Below are positions 26,462 to 34,084 of a DNA stretch of 64,000 nt, piece after piece. The notes under the pieces were generated by a model. It was not told where the DNA came from. It saw only the letters and a program-made list of their open reading frames with translations, and made no database searches. The first letter of the stretch is position 1. Every line of letters begins with the position of its first letter. Source of the DNA: Nitrospira sp. (GTDB taxonomy: Bacteria; Nitrospirota; Nitrospiria; Nitrospirales; Nitrospiraceae); contig CP060499.1 of NCBI GenBank assembly GCA_024760525.1, positions 1,674,001 through 1,738,000 of the forward strand. Reading direction: 5' to 3'. Both the position numbers and the translations under genes were made by a program.

Positions 26462-27919
26462 TTATGAAGGTGAATAATCGAATTCATGCGGGTTGTGATT
26501 TGTCGACAAAGATTCCGTCGATAACGTCTCAGACAACATGTCCGGAGTCAGATAGGTTGTCCGCGGTTGATCTGCAAGGCCAAACTGCCTGAGCTTCCGT
26601 AGAAGTGTCTTGCGGTGGATTCCCAAGATTGTGGCAGATCGGCCGAGGTCTTGACGGTGGTGTTTCAACACGCGCACGATATGTTCCCGTTCCAATTCGG
26701 CCAAGGTCACCCATCCTCGGGCATGAGCCACGGACTGTACGGGGGCGGCTTGGACGACCTGAGGCAGATCCTGAGGACAGATGATTGGATGTGGAGTCAG
26801 GGCCACTGCCCGCTCGATGGCATTCTCCAACTCACGCACGTTTCCCGGCCACCAGTAGCGGGTCAGCACGTTCATGGCTTCGGTGGAGAACCCCGTGACG
26901 GGCTTTGATTTGGTCGCCCCGTACATCCGTACAAAGTACTGAGCCAGGAGCGGGATGTCTTCCATGCGTTCTCGCAACGGAGGAATGCCGATCGCTACCA
27001 CGTTGAGTCGGTAGTACAGGTCCTCGCGAAACGTTCCGGCCTGAACAAGAGAACTTAAGTTCTTTTTTGATGCGGCGATAATGCGAACGTCGACCGTCAG
27101 GGTCGCAGTACCGCCGACGCGCCGGAATTCCCGTTCTTGGATTACGCGAAGCAGCTTTCCTTGCAGTGCCGGCGAGAGATCGGCTACTTCATCAAGAAAA
27201 CATGTGCCAAGATGGGCTTTCTCCAGCAGCCCCTTCTTCACCCCGATTGCGCCGGTGAACGAGCCGCGTTCGTGGCCGAACAGTTCGGACTCGAGCAGGG
27301 TTTCGGTCAACGCTCCTCCATCCACCGTGACGAAAGGCCCCGCGCTGCGTGCGCTGTTGGCATGAATGGCGCGGGCAATGAGCTCTTTGCCGGTTCCGCT
27401 TTCCCCCTCGAGCAACACGGTGCTATCCGTCTGCGCCACTCGGGCAACGGATTTGTAGACGGACACGACGGCAGGACTGCTACCCACCAGATGATCGGAA
27501 TGGGAGAGATTGTGAAGCTGCTCTTTCAATTCATGGTCTTGGCGGGATAATTGAGTATGTTCGAGCGCCCGGCGGACCACCAGCCGTACATCCTCCTGGA
27601 GAAACGGTTTGCTGATGTAGTCGAACGCGCCCGCTCGAATGCCGTCTACCGCGGTTTTGAGGCTGCCGTAGGCCGTCATCAGGATGACCGGCATCTCAAG
27701 TCCACGGGATCGCAACTCTCCAAGCAGAGAGAGGCCATCGAGTTTCGGCATGTTGATATCGGACAGAACAAGATCAGGCGTCTGTCTGCTGACAGCACCT
27801 AGGGCGGCCTGTCCGTTGGAGGCAGTATCGACTTCGTACCCTTCTTTTGACAGGATTCCTCGAAGCTGAGTTTGGGCCTCGGCGTCGTCGTCGACGATCA
27901 GGATATTCGGATTATGCAT
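26462..27919 (-). CDS. NtrC-family sigma-54-dependent response regulator
   Basis: The 485-residue protein has a receiver (residues 1-120, phospho-acceptor in LVLSDINMPKLDG). An AAA+ domain follows near 145-380, with Walker A GESGTGKE and the sigma-54 contact loop written GSFTGA, not GAFTGA. A C-terminal Fis-type HTH (ATILGIHRKTLLRKL) completes it. It should activate sigma-54 promoters after phosphorylation. The ATG at 27919 is chosen because GGGAGG precedes it and MHNPNILIVDDD is a standard receiver start; 26 upstream codons are discarded. A candidate -24/-12 promoter lies in the divergent gap (28145-28159). No cognate kinase is directly adjacent. Confidence 0.9.
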   Translation of the reverse strand: MHNPNILIVDDDAEAQTQLRGILSKEGYEVDTASNGQAALGAVSRQTPDLVLSDINMPKLDGLSLLGELRSRGLEMPVILMTAYGSLKTAVDGIRAGAFDYISKPFLQEDVRLVVRRALEHTQLSRQDHELKEQLHNLSHSDHLVGSSPAVVSVYKSVARVAQTDSTVLLEGESGTGKELIARAIHANSARSAGPFVTVDGGALTETLLESELFGHERGSFTGAIGVKKGLLEKAHLGTCFLDEVADLSPALQGKLLRVIQEREFRRVGGTATLTVDVRIIAASKKNLSSLVQAGTFREDLYYRLNVVAIGIPPLRERMEDIPLLAQYFVRMYGATKSKPVTGFSTEAMNVLTRYWWPGNVRELENAIERAVALTPHPIICPQDLPQVVQAAPVQSVAHARGWVTLAELEREHIVRVLKHHRQDLGRSATILGIHRKTLLRKLRQFGLADQPRTTYLTPDMLSETLSTESLSTNHNPHEFDYSPS

Positions 27920-28144
27920 GTCTCGACCTCCCTGGATATAGCGACTACATATCGCATGGCTGGACGCCCTCCGGAAATCGGCTCGATGGATGGCCATAAA
28001 GTTCTCATTCCACCACTTCTGTGACCTTTCCGGTTCCTCTCTATCTCGCGAAGGACAAGTTGTCCACTTTGCTCAACCGGTGTTGTTGATCCCTCTCATC
28101 GTCAGATTGCTGATTTGTCAATGAGTTGCGCCCGACGCTCTGCG

Positions 28145-28159
28145 TGGCAGTTTTTGTGC
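28145..28159 (+). promoter_or_regulatory. candidate sigma-54 (-24/-12) promoter
   Basis: TGGCAGTTTTTGTGC fits the TGGCAC-N5-TTGC consensus, with the GG and GC dinucleotides separated by exactly 10 nt. It points towards the zinc-ribbon gene 70 nt downstream and is next to a divergent sigma-54 activator gene. I see nothing else clear in the 310-nt gap. Confidence 0.45.
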
Positions 28160-28229
28160 TTAGCATGAAGTACGTCGGGGAATGGATCCCGAATCCGGCC
28201 TTACCACAATCAAAAGAAGGAGTCCTCTC

Positions 28230-28424
28230 ATGGTATGCGAACGATGCGGTGGATTTAAGGTCCATGATTATTTCTACGGGGCCACAGACTACTTTGCGTG
28301 GCAATGTCACGGCCTGCGGTGTATCAATTGTGGGGCGATCACCAAGATTCACCCTATGAACTCCAGCGACCCTAGCGCCAGGCAAGCGACAAAGCGGACA
28401 CGTCAAGTCAATGCAAGAGTCTAA
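28230..28424 (+). CDS. small zinc-ribbon protein
   Basis: This 64-residue protein has two CxxC knuckles, CERCGG near residue 3 and CINCGA near residue 33, with aromatic residues between them (DYFYGATDYFAW). It is probably a zinc ribbon. The C-terminus is basic. The ATG at 28230 follows AGAAGGAG by a proper distance; the longer frame is not used. The function is unknown; such small ribbons may bind nucleic acid or protein. A sigma-54-like promoter lies 70 nt upstream. Confidence 0.65.
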   Translation: MVCERCGGFKVHDYFYGATDYFAWQCHGLRCINCGAITKIHPMNSSDPSARQATKRTRQVNARV

Positions 28425-28656
28425 CGGCGCGTGGCGGTGTGCTATCCGCGCCCACGCACGAGTGCGCGCAAACAGGTGTCGTTTACCGTCTTTATGGCCT
28501 TGTGATTAACCGGGCGGTAGCGACACCAGGGGACGAGCACACCGGCCATCAACAACCACGAGCTCAATGTCGTGACCTTATCGCTGCGCATAGTATGTCT
28601 CACCGCCGGCCCACCGCATTTACGCGATAGTGTGATCGAAGATATCGCGATCGCCT

Positions 28657-28674
28657 ACTGGTGGATTCCCTAGC
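28657..28674. promoter_or_regulatory. CTAG palindrome, one mismatch
   Basis: ACTGGTGGATTCCCTAGC has CTGG in one arm. No -10-like hexamer lies at the expected spacing on either side, and the nearest gene start is about 280 nt away. Confidence 0.25.
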
Positions 28675-28869
28675 GAATGTCCACAGTCGCGATGGAGTGC
28701 AATCGGTTTACGAGAGAGCACGTCAAGCCGTGCGGCGCTGCTGAATAATGGCTCATCCTTTCCATGATTCACTCTTCGAGGGTAACCCACCATGGCCCTT
28801 CTGAGAGCGCTGCAATCATCCGTGTCCTCGGGCAAATGCTCCTACGTCAGCTATCTCCAACGGCGGAAT

Positions 28870-28887
28870 CCTAGAGCCCTTCCTAGT
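28870..28887 (+). promoter_or_regulatory. CTAG palindrome, exact core
   Basis: CCTAGAGCCCTTCCTAGT has the exact CTAG-N8-CTAG core. A TAGAGT hexamer at 28909-28914 lies 22 nt downstream, and the next start codon is at 28957. Confidence 0.6.
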
Positions 28888-28956
28888 ATCACAATGCCGC
28901 ATTTTGACTAGAGTACGTCAGCATTGGATCGGGTGTACCCCGAGGAGGAAGCAACA

Positions 28957-29436
28957 ATGCATGTGAGCGAGATGAACTCCAATAATCGAGTCAATCCGGT
29001 TGACTGGTCGATCTATGACCGGAACTTAGACTCGTTGCGTCGTTTCAGATCGCTTGAGTCGTTCGACAGGCGGTTGCACTCGTCATGGAAAATAATCTGT
29101 GTCTGTCTCGCTTTTCTCGCGGGAAACACCGGTTACGCGGGATATGGCCTTGCCGTGGAGACGGTCGAAGCGTCACGAGACACTGATGATCCTCGGGTCG
29201 ACCATGTGGTGTCGGGCACATTGGACCAGTTGGATTACGAGACGAGGAAGGGGCTGATAAAAACAGATCTTGGCAAACCGGTCTTTTTTGAAATGGTGCG
29301 CCCCGAATTGTTCAAGCGTTTTTCAGTCGGTCAGCGAGTGACGATTGGGATCAATGAACAGGGGCAAGCGGTGAAAGTCATCGAAACCCCGCCGGTCGAA
29401 CTGCCGAACCCTCCATCTTCTTCCGGAGGACAATAA
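28957..29436 (+). CDS. exported protein of unknown function
   Basis: The 159-residue protein has a long polar N-terminus of about 45 residues before one hydrophobic segment (WKIICVCLAFLAGNTGYAGYGLAV), then a small soluble domain ending in a Pro/Ser/Gly tail. The domain part, VSGTLDQLDYETRKGLIKTDLGKPVFFEM followed by FSVGQRVTIGINEQGQAVKV, looks like a small beta-rich OB-like fold. I do not recognise a family. It is probably secreted or membrane-tethered. GAGGAGGAAG lies before the ATG at 28957. A CTAG palindrome with a -10-like hexamer precedes it. Confidence 0.6.
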   Translation: MHVSEMNSNNRVNPVDWSIYDRNLDSLRRFRSLESFDRRLHSSWKIICVCLAFLAGNTGYAGYGLAVETVEASRDTDDPRVDHVVSGTLDQLDYETRKGLIKTDLGKPVFFEMVRPELFKRFSVGQRVTIGINEQGQAVKVIETPPVELPNPPSSSGGQ

Positions 29437-29544
29437 CCGCTAGTCAGTCGACGGATGGGCACGTGTCAGGCGAAACAAGGTGATTCGTCGGCCGTCGAGG
29501 TTGAAGCAGGCGTCGCCATGGCGGCGAGGTATTAATCAGCATTT

Positions 29545-29568
29545 CGGAGGGGGAGCGGCCCCCCTCCG
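29545..29568. terminator. GC-rich hairpin between convergent genes
   Basis: CGGAGGGGG at 29545-29553 pairs perfectly with CCCCCTCCG at 29560-29568 across a 6-nt loop. It sits between two convergent genes. No U-run is present, so a bidirectional terminator is inferred from position and stem strength. Confidence 0.6.
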
Positions 29569-29584
29569 GTGTGAACAGCACCGA

Positions 29585-29752
29585 CTATGTGACAGGCGGT
29601 CTACGTCCCATGATCAACCCGATCAAGGCAAAAATCAGAAAAACGACGAAGAGGACATAGGCGATGGAGGTGGCCGTTCCTGCGACCCCTGAGAGCCCCA
29701 GGACTCCGGCTATGATAGCGATGACGAGAAAAGTTACGGCCCAGCTCAGCAT
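29585..29752 (-). CDS. DUF1328 (YtjA) family small membrane protein
   Basis: This 55-residue protein reads MLSWAVTFLVIAIIAGVLGL, then GVAGTATSIAYVLFVVF, and a short basic tail. Its two membrane helices separated by GxAG are the DUF1328/YtjA signature. It is a small inner-membrane protein of unknown function, often stress-induced. GGAGG sits 8 nt before the ATG. It faces a hairpin terminator shared with the convergent upstream gene. Confidence 0.85.
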   Translation of the reverse strand: MLSWAVTFLVIAIIAGVLGLSGVAGTATSIAYVLFVVFLIFALIGLIMGRRPPVT

Positions 29753-29783
29753 GGTAGACCTCCTTCAGGTCAGTGGTGGAATG

Positions 29784-30533
29784 TCATTTCAACAGGGCAC
29801 TATCCCGGTTCGAATCGGCGTCTTCGGGCACGTCAATTGGAGCAGTCGGTTTTTGGCGTATTCTGCTGAGGCGCGACACGAGTTGTTCGGCTTCAGGTTC
29901 GCGATGCATGATCGATAGGAGCTTAATCATCATTTCCATGCTCAAGGTAGTTTCCGGATGCCGTTCTCCAAGCGCGCGCTCGAATACGGAGATTGAGTTG
30001 GCCGCGAATCGTTTCGCTTCCTGAAAGTCCCCCTCCAGGGCGTACACTGTCGCGAACGTTCGAAGAGTTGAACCGATACGCGGATGAGTACTGCCAAAAA
30101 CGAGCAGCGAGATTCCGAGACTTTTGCTCAGGACATCATGTGCTTCTGAGAAATTGCCTTGTGCGGCGTAGATGATTCCCAGATTCTGAAGCGTCAATGC
30201 CACGGCGGGATGCTGCCATCCGAATGCGTGTTCATTGATAGCCAATGCGCGCTGAAGCAGCGGCTCGGCCTCTACTTCCCGGTTTTGTGTGCCGTATAGG
30301 ACAGCCAGGTTGTTCAGGCTCTTGGCCAATCGAGGATCCTCGGGGTTCAACACCTCGATATGTCTGACGGCTGCAAGCAATAGCCGTTCGGCATCCGCGG
30401 CTCGCTGCTCCTGAATGGCTTGATTCCCGGACGACTGATAGCTTTCCCAGAGCGTCACTTGCGCCCAGCCGGGACTGCAGTTGAAGACCGTGATTATCGC
30501 CCCAAGTTGTAGTGAGAGTAAGGTGCGAATCAT
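29784..30533 (-). CDS. exported tetratricopeptide-repeat protein
   Basis: The 249-residue protein has a signal peptide (MIRTLLSLQLGAIITVFNC) and about four TPR units of the kinesin-light-chain type. Examples are LAKSLNNLAVLYGTQNREVEAEPLLQRAL and VALTLQNLGIIYAAQGNFSEAHDVL. It is probably a periplasmic scaffold for protein-protein contacts. The frame opens to 30911, but that extension runs back into the beta-barrel gene and has no TPR sequence, so the ATG at 30533 is used. The Shine-Dalgarno match is poor. Confidence 0.75.
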   Translation of the reverse strand: MIRTLLSLQLGAIITVFNCSPGWAQVTLWESYQSSGNQAIQEQRAADAERLLLAAVRHIEVLNPEDPRLAKSLNNLAVLYGTQNREVEAEPLLQRALAINEHAFGWQHPAVALTLQNLGIIYAAQGNFSEAHDVLSKSLGISLLVFGSTHPRIGSTLRTFATVYALEGDFQEAKRFAANSISVFERALGERHPETTLSMEMMIKLLSIMHREPEAEQLVSRLSRIRQKPTAPIDVPEDADSNRDSALLK

Positions 30534-30675
30534 AATGATCACGCTACCGTGCTTCTGATAGAGCCGGAACTCGGAAGACCCCTTGGGCAAAAGGCTTGGC
30601 TTGCTATGGACGACGGGAGACTGGCACAGTCTACCCGTCGTCGTTGCCCGGTCGCCATCAAGGCCGACATGAATG

Positions 30676-31284
30676 CTAGAAGTGGACGTTGAGGCCGATC
30701 GTAACCATGTGACCATTATCGTTGAATTTCTTGTCCTCGAGGTTCGCTCCCTTGGATTCGATCCGTTCCAGCCAAATGTGGCGATAGGTACTGTCGATGG
30801 ATAAGTGGTTGGTGACAAAAAACTGTAAGCCTCCACCCACATGCCCTCCAAAGCGATGTTGCGTGTCTGAAAAACCTCCGGGGCCGTCAATCGTCGAATA
30901 GTACCAACCACCGCCGCCCAATAGGAAAGGAGCGATACGTGTCGTCCCCAATGGATAAATCAGCAACGATCCCTGCACGGGATACGTGTGGGACTTAGTC
31001 CCCCCGGCGAACTCCTCCCGTCGATAATCTGCCGAGCCCTCGATCGCGAGGTACCGCAAGGGATGAATGCGAAGTTGCGCGCCGCCGAACCACTTCGCAT
31101 CGCCTTCTTTGGGATCAAAGTAGGTTGCACGGCCGCCCACAGAAAAGAAACCGATATCGACTTGGGGCATGCCGGCCCAGTTCACCGTGCCGTCTTCGGC
31201 TTGCGCCGCACCGATGAATGGAAGGACAGTGAGGCTGACGAATAGCGTGGCGGCCGCGAAGGCTTTACCAAAAAGTGTATACAT
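30676..31284 (-). CDS. outer-membrane beta-barrel protein
   Basis: The 202-residue protein has a signal peptide ending in GAAQA. Amphipathic strands follow, rich in Gly, Tyr and Phe, such as WFGGAQLRIHPLRYLAIEGS and RFGGHVGGGLQFFV, and the final residue is Phe (GLNVHF), as in outer-membrane barrels. It resembles the OprF/OmpA-like eight-strand porin group with no peptidoglycan-binding domain. AAGGAGC precedes the ATG. The TPR gene lies downstream on the same strand. Confidence 0.8.
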   Translation of the reverse strand: MYTLFGKAFAAATLFVSLTVLPFIGAAQAEDGTVNWAGMPQVDIGFFSVGGRATYFDPKEGDAKWFGGAQLRIHPLRYLAIEGSADYRREEFAGGTKSHTYPVQGSLLIYPLGTTRIAPFLLGGGGWYYSTIDGPGGFSDTQHRFGGHVGGGLQFFVTNHLSIDSTYRHIWLERIESKGANLEDKKFNDNGHMVTIGLNVHF

Positions 31285-31352
31285 ACGTGGTGCTCCTTGG
31301 CTATAAGTAGGGCAGTTGTATTGCTGTCAGGGGCCATGACTTTGCGTGCCGG

Positions 31353-31592
31353 TTATTTTCGAAGATTGGTTGCGGACGATCCTCCGGTAGGGGTTGATTG
31401 ACCGCCGTACCATTTATCTGTCCAAGCCTCGAGAGCCTCCTTGCGGTCGCCATAACGTTCCTGGACTTTCCCTTTGAATTTGTCGTAATTCCCTTCGATT
31501 TGCATGAGATCGTCGTCGGTAAATTGCCCCCACTGCCGCTTGAGCTCTCCCTTGAATTGATTCCATTTGCCTTTGAATATGTCCGCATTCAT
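31353..31592 (-). CDS. CsbD family stress protein
   Basis: The 79-residue product, starting MNADIFKGKWNQFKGELKRQWG, is a standard CsbD protein with the repeated KGKWNQFKGE, LMQIEGNYDKFKGKVQERYG pattern. The last 15 residues are Gly/Ser/Thr-rich. CsbD proteins are small, very hydrophilic general-stress proteins of unknown mechanism. The ATG at 31592 follows AAGGAGGG; a longer frame to 31748 crosses a CTAG palindrome and is not used. The promoter candidate is the palindrome at 31702-31719 plus TATGAA. Confidence 0.88.
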   Translation of the reverse strand: MNADIFKGKWNQFKGELKRQWGQFTDDDLMQIEGNYDKFKGKVQERYGDRKEALEAWTDKWYGGQSTPTGGSSATNLRK

Positions 31593-31701
31593 GTCAGGAC
31601 CCTCCTTGTGATTTGATGAACAGTGATGGACTGAACTGAAATCGCTCCCTCCAATTTCGTCGCGCCTTGTCAGTTCATATCGAACGGCACGCTGTGGATC
31701 G

Positions 31702-31719
31702 ACTAGCTTGTTCCCTAGT
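31702..31719 (-). promoter_or_regulatory. CTAG palindrome, exact core
   Basis: ACTAGCTTGTTCCCTAGT has perfect ACTAG/CTAGT arms. A TATGAA hexamer (31679-31674, minus strand) lies 23 nt away towards the CsbD gene. Confidence 0.6.
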
Positions 31720-31934
31720 GAGAATCCGATAAAGCGATGAATACACACGCAAAACGGGGTTGAGTATCATTGAATCGAGGGAAATCCATGCGGACAGAAA
31801 CATGACAATTCATGCTTTCTGCGGGAGGGAATGCTTCGAAAGTTGTATCGCTCCGATATCCTGACTCACGAGCGGGTGAGGGTGGAATCTAAACCAACGA
31901 CTCGCTGTCAGGCCGGGTAGGCGGATGGGATCAA

Positions 31935-31952
31935 GCTAGGGACATCGCTAGT
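31935..31952 (+). promoter_or_regulatory. CTAG palindrome, exact core
   Basis: GCTAGGGACATCGCTAGT has the exact core. CATAAT at 31975-31980 lies 23 nt downstream. The LuxR-type regulator gene at 32101 follows. I see no gene in the 352-nt gap 31749-32100. Confidence 0.6.
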
Positions 31953-32100
31953 CTGATGGTTTCATCAGTGATGCCATAATCGGCACCAGCATTTGCCGCA
32001 GAGCTCGAACGAGTCCTCACTGTTGAATATGAGCCCTGGATGTACGATGATGGACAAGGCGAGTTTGCACTGACCGTCCGGATAGATCGAAGGAGTTCCA

Positions 32101-32742
32101 ATGTATAGTGCACATATTTTGCTCGCTGACGATCACCCCCTTGTACTGGAGAGCATGAAGCAATTGCTCGAGCCGGCCTTTTCAGTGGTGGGAACCGCGA
32201 GGACAGGACAGGAGGTGCTCGATGCCGCCAAGGAGTTGCGACCGGATATCGTGCTCCTCGACGCGAATATGCCGGGAATGAGCGGATTTGAAGCGGCGCG
32301 AAAGCTCAAATCCCTGCTTCCCACCGTGAAGGTCATATTTGTGACGATGCTTACCGAAGCTGTGTATGTGAGCGAAGCATTTCGCGCGGGAGCGGCGGGC
32401 TATGTGCTGAAGCAGTCGGCCTCGGATGAACTGCACGAGGCGGTCAAGAGCGCGATGATGAATCGGCGGTACGTGTCTACCAAGCTCAACGTGGAAATTC
32501 GCGAAGCCATGGAGTGCGAATGGTCGAGGCCGGAAGGGTATACGACCGACTTAACCCAGCGGCAACGGCAAATTCTTGTCCTGCTTGCCAATGGGTGCAG
32601 CACTAAGAATATCGCCAAAGACCTTAATATTTCGATGAAGACCGTCGAGTTTCACAAAGCCAATATTACCCGCAAACTTGGTGTCCGTACCACATCCGAT
32701 TTGATTCGCTTTGCGCTCGCCTCGGGAATAACGGAGTTGTGA
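32101..32742 (+). CDS. NarL/FixJ-type response regulator (REC + LuxR HTH)
   Basis: The 213-residue protein has a receiver (residues 1-120; acidic pair DDHP, phospho-acceptor in IVLLDANMPGMSG, Lys in YVLKQS). A C-terminal LuxR-type HTH follows, LTQRQRQILVLLANG with NISMKTVEFHKANITRKLG as recognition helix. It is a DNA-binding response regulator with no adjacent kinase. GAAGGAG precedes the ATG. It carries a CTAG palindrome and a -10-like hexamer upstream, so it may autoregulate through that site. It shares overall form with the convergent gene at 32804. Confidence 0.92.
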   Translation: MYSAHILLADDHPLVLESMKQLLEPAFSVVGTARTGQEVLDAAKELRPDIVLLDANMPGMSGFEAARKLKSLLPTVKVIFVTMLTEAVYVSEAFRAGAAGYVLKQSASDELHEAVKSAMMNRRYVSTKLNVEIREAMECEWSRPEGYTTDLTQRQRQILVLLANGCSTKNIAKDLNISMKTVEFHKANITRKLGVRTTSDLIRFALASGITEL

Positions 32743-32803
32743 TCCGGCATTCCGTCGTCACGTGTGAGATCCTACCGATCTCGAATCGTTCATATCAGTG
32801 ACA

Positions 32804-33466
32804 TTAGTGAATGGTGATGAGGCCGTTTGCAATGGCATACTTCGTCAGCTGAGCGGCGGACCGCATACCAAGCTGTCTCATGATCCGTGTCTTGTGAAAC
32901 TCGACAGTCTTGGTCGACAGGTTCAGCACCGCCGCAACTTCCTTGATGGACTTGCCTTCGGCCACGAGCTGCAGCACTTCCCGCTGTCGCAGGCTGAGGG
33001 TATGCGAGAAACCTCCCTCTTCTGCCTCGCTTTCCGTGGGGAGTGGATGCATCGCTTGTTCGACTACGCTTTGCGGGACGATGGGAGAGATGTAGGTATT
33101 GCCTTTGAGCACCTCCTTGATGGCCTGTACCAGCTCATCTCCGACCGACTGCTTGAGCACATAGCCTGACACCCCGATGCGTAACGCTTCCATCACATAA
33201 CTCGACTCCGAGTGCATCGTGAGAACGATGACTTTGATGGATGGGTTGTGTTTGCGGATTTGGCGAGACGCATCCAATCCATTGAGCAACGGTAGGGAAA
33301 TGTCCACGATCGCGATGTCCGGCGGACATTCTTCGATGGCTTTCAGCAGCGCTCGGCCGTCCGCAAGGATGCCTAACAGTGTAAATTCAGGCTCCAACAG
33401 TTTCTGAAGGCCTTCCGCGACAAGGACGTGATCATCCGCCAGCAGGATGGTTGGCCGTGTATTCAT
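32804..33466 (-). CDS. NarL/FixJ-type response regulator (REC + LuxR HTH)
   Basis: The 220-residue protein has a receiver with LLADDHVLVAEGLQKLL, phospho-acceptor in IAIVDISLPLLNG, and YVLKQSVGDELVQAI. Its LuxR HTH reads LSLRQREVLQLVAEGKS, then LSTKTVEFHKTRIMRQLG. It is similar to the convergent regulator at 32101 (for example identical YVLKQS and TKTVEFHK-type blocks), so the two may be paralogues. GAGG precedes the ATG. A CTAG-type box lies 56 nt upstream. No kinase is adjacent; the partner may be one of the orphan HisKA_3 kinases. Confidence 0.92.
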   Translation of the reverse strand: MNTRPTILLADDHVLVAEGLQKLLEPEFTLLGILADGRALLKAIEECPPDIAIVDISLPLLNGLDASRQIRKHNPSIKVIVLTMHSESSYVMEALRIGVSGYVLKQSVGDELVQAIKEVLKGNTYISPIVPQSVVEQAMHPLPTESEAEEGGFSHTLSLRQREVLQLVAEGKSIKEVAAVLNLSTKTVEFHKTRIMRQLGMRSAAQLTKYAIANGLITIH

Positions 33467-33521
33467 TGTTGTACCTCGTCAATGATGGTTTGATGCTTCA
33501 CAGAACCTATGCGGTCGATGT

Positions 33522-33539
33522 GCAAGGGACTCTCCTAGA
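33522..33539 (-). promoter_or_regulatory. CTAG palindrome, one mismatch
   Basis: GCAAGGGACTCTCCTAGA has CAAG in one arm. It lies 56 nt before the response-regulator start at 33466; no strong -10 hexamer was found at the usual distance. Confidence 0.3.
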
Positions 33540-33573
33540 TGAATGAAAAAGATAAGATTGCTACAGTGCAATC

Positions 33574-33825
33574 ATGATATCGATTGATTGTCGGATCACT
33601 GATCTACAACAGCGCAGGCACGATCCAGGACCCGGTCCTGATCCTATTCCCCCGGATCCCAATCCGTTTCCGTCTCCACAGCCTCCATTACCGCCCCCAT
33701 GTCCTACGCCTGTGCCGCCGGCTCGCCCTCCAATTCCAGAAATCCGGACGGCGACCGGCATCGATGATCAGGGAAAACGGTATCAGAACGCCATACATCA
33801 TACAGTGTTGGGCCACCGTTGTTGA
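33574..33825 (+). CDS. possible proline-rich small protein
   Basis: This 83-codon frame encodes a Pro-dominated protein (PGPGPDPIPPDPNPFPSPQP and similar) with a polar N-terminus and C-terminus and no signal peptide. No Shine-Dalgarno site precedes the ATG. The stop lies 12 nt before the start of the well-supported 25-residue membrane peptide, which suggests a two-gene unit. It is low-complexity and could be spurious. No family is recognised. Confidence 0.35.
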   Translation: MISIDCRITDLQQRRHDPGPGPDPIPPDPNPFPSPQPPLPPPCPTPVPPARPPIPEIRTATGIDDQGKRYQNAIHHTVLGHRC

Positions 33826-33837
33826 AGGGAGGACGAC

Positions 33838-33915
33838 ATGCGATATTTCATTCTTTGGCTATTAGGGGTGCCGGCCAGCTTGCTGGTCCTCCTGTACGTA
33901 TTCGGAATTTTGTAA
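33838..33915 (+). CDS. 25-residue hydrophobic membrane peptide
   Basis: The short frame reads MRYFILWLLGVPASLLVLLY and then VFGIL, a single membrane helix with a Gly-Val-Pro kink. GAAGGGAGGACGAC gives a strong Shine-Dalgarno site at the right distance. Peptides of this size and kind, with a GVP or GIP turn, occur in several bacteria as small stress-linked membrane proteins; I cannot name a family with certainty. Confidence 0.55.
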   Translation: MRYFILWLLGVPASLLVLLYVFGIL

Positions 33916-34084
33916 GAAAGCGGTGATCGATGCATGAGACACACTTCCGGTCCTTTCGGGAAACGCCCACCGTCACTCTCGCTTGTATTCTGGGAGGACG
34001 GCGAATCAACTCCTGATCACTGAAACGGTTTGTCTAGACCGCTGGATGATCACGTACAAACGACAGCTCATCGAATGCCTAGAG

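Larger units (their letters stand above)
28425..28956. other. long intergenic region with two CTAG palindromes
   Basis: In 532 nt I see no convincing gene. A 71-codon minus-strand frame (28620-28835) has no Shine-Dalgarno site. Two CTAG-type palindromes (28657-28674 and 28870-28887) are the only clear signals. Confidence 0.5.

Noticed and set aside
28620..28835. 71-codon minus-strand frame in the 28.4-28.9 kb gap
   Set aside because: No ribosome site, low-complexity composition and no family.
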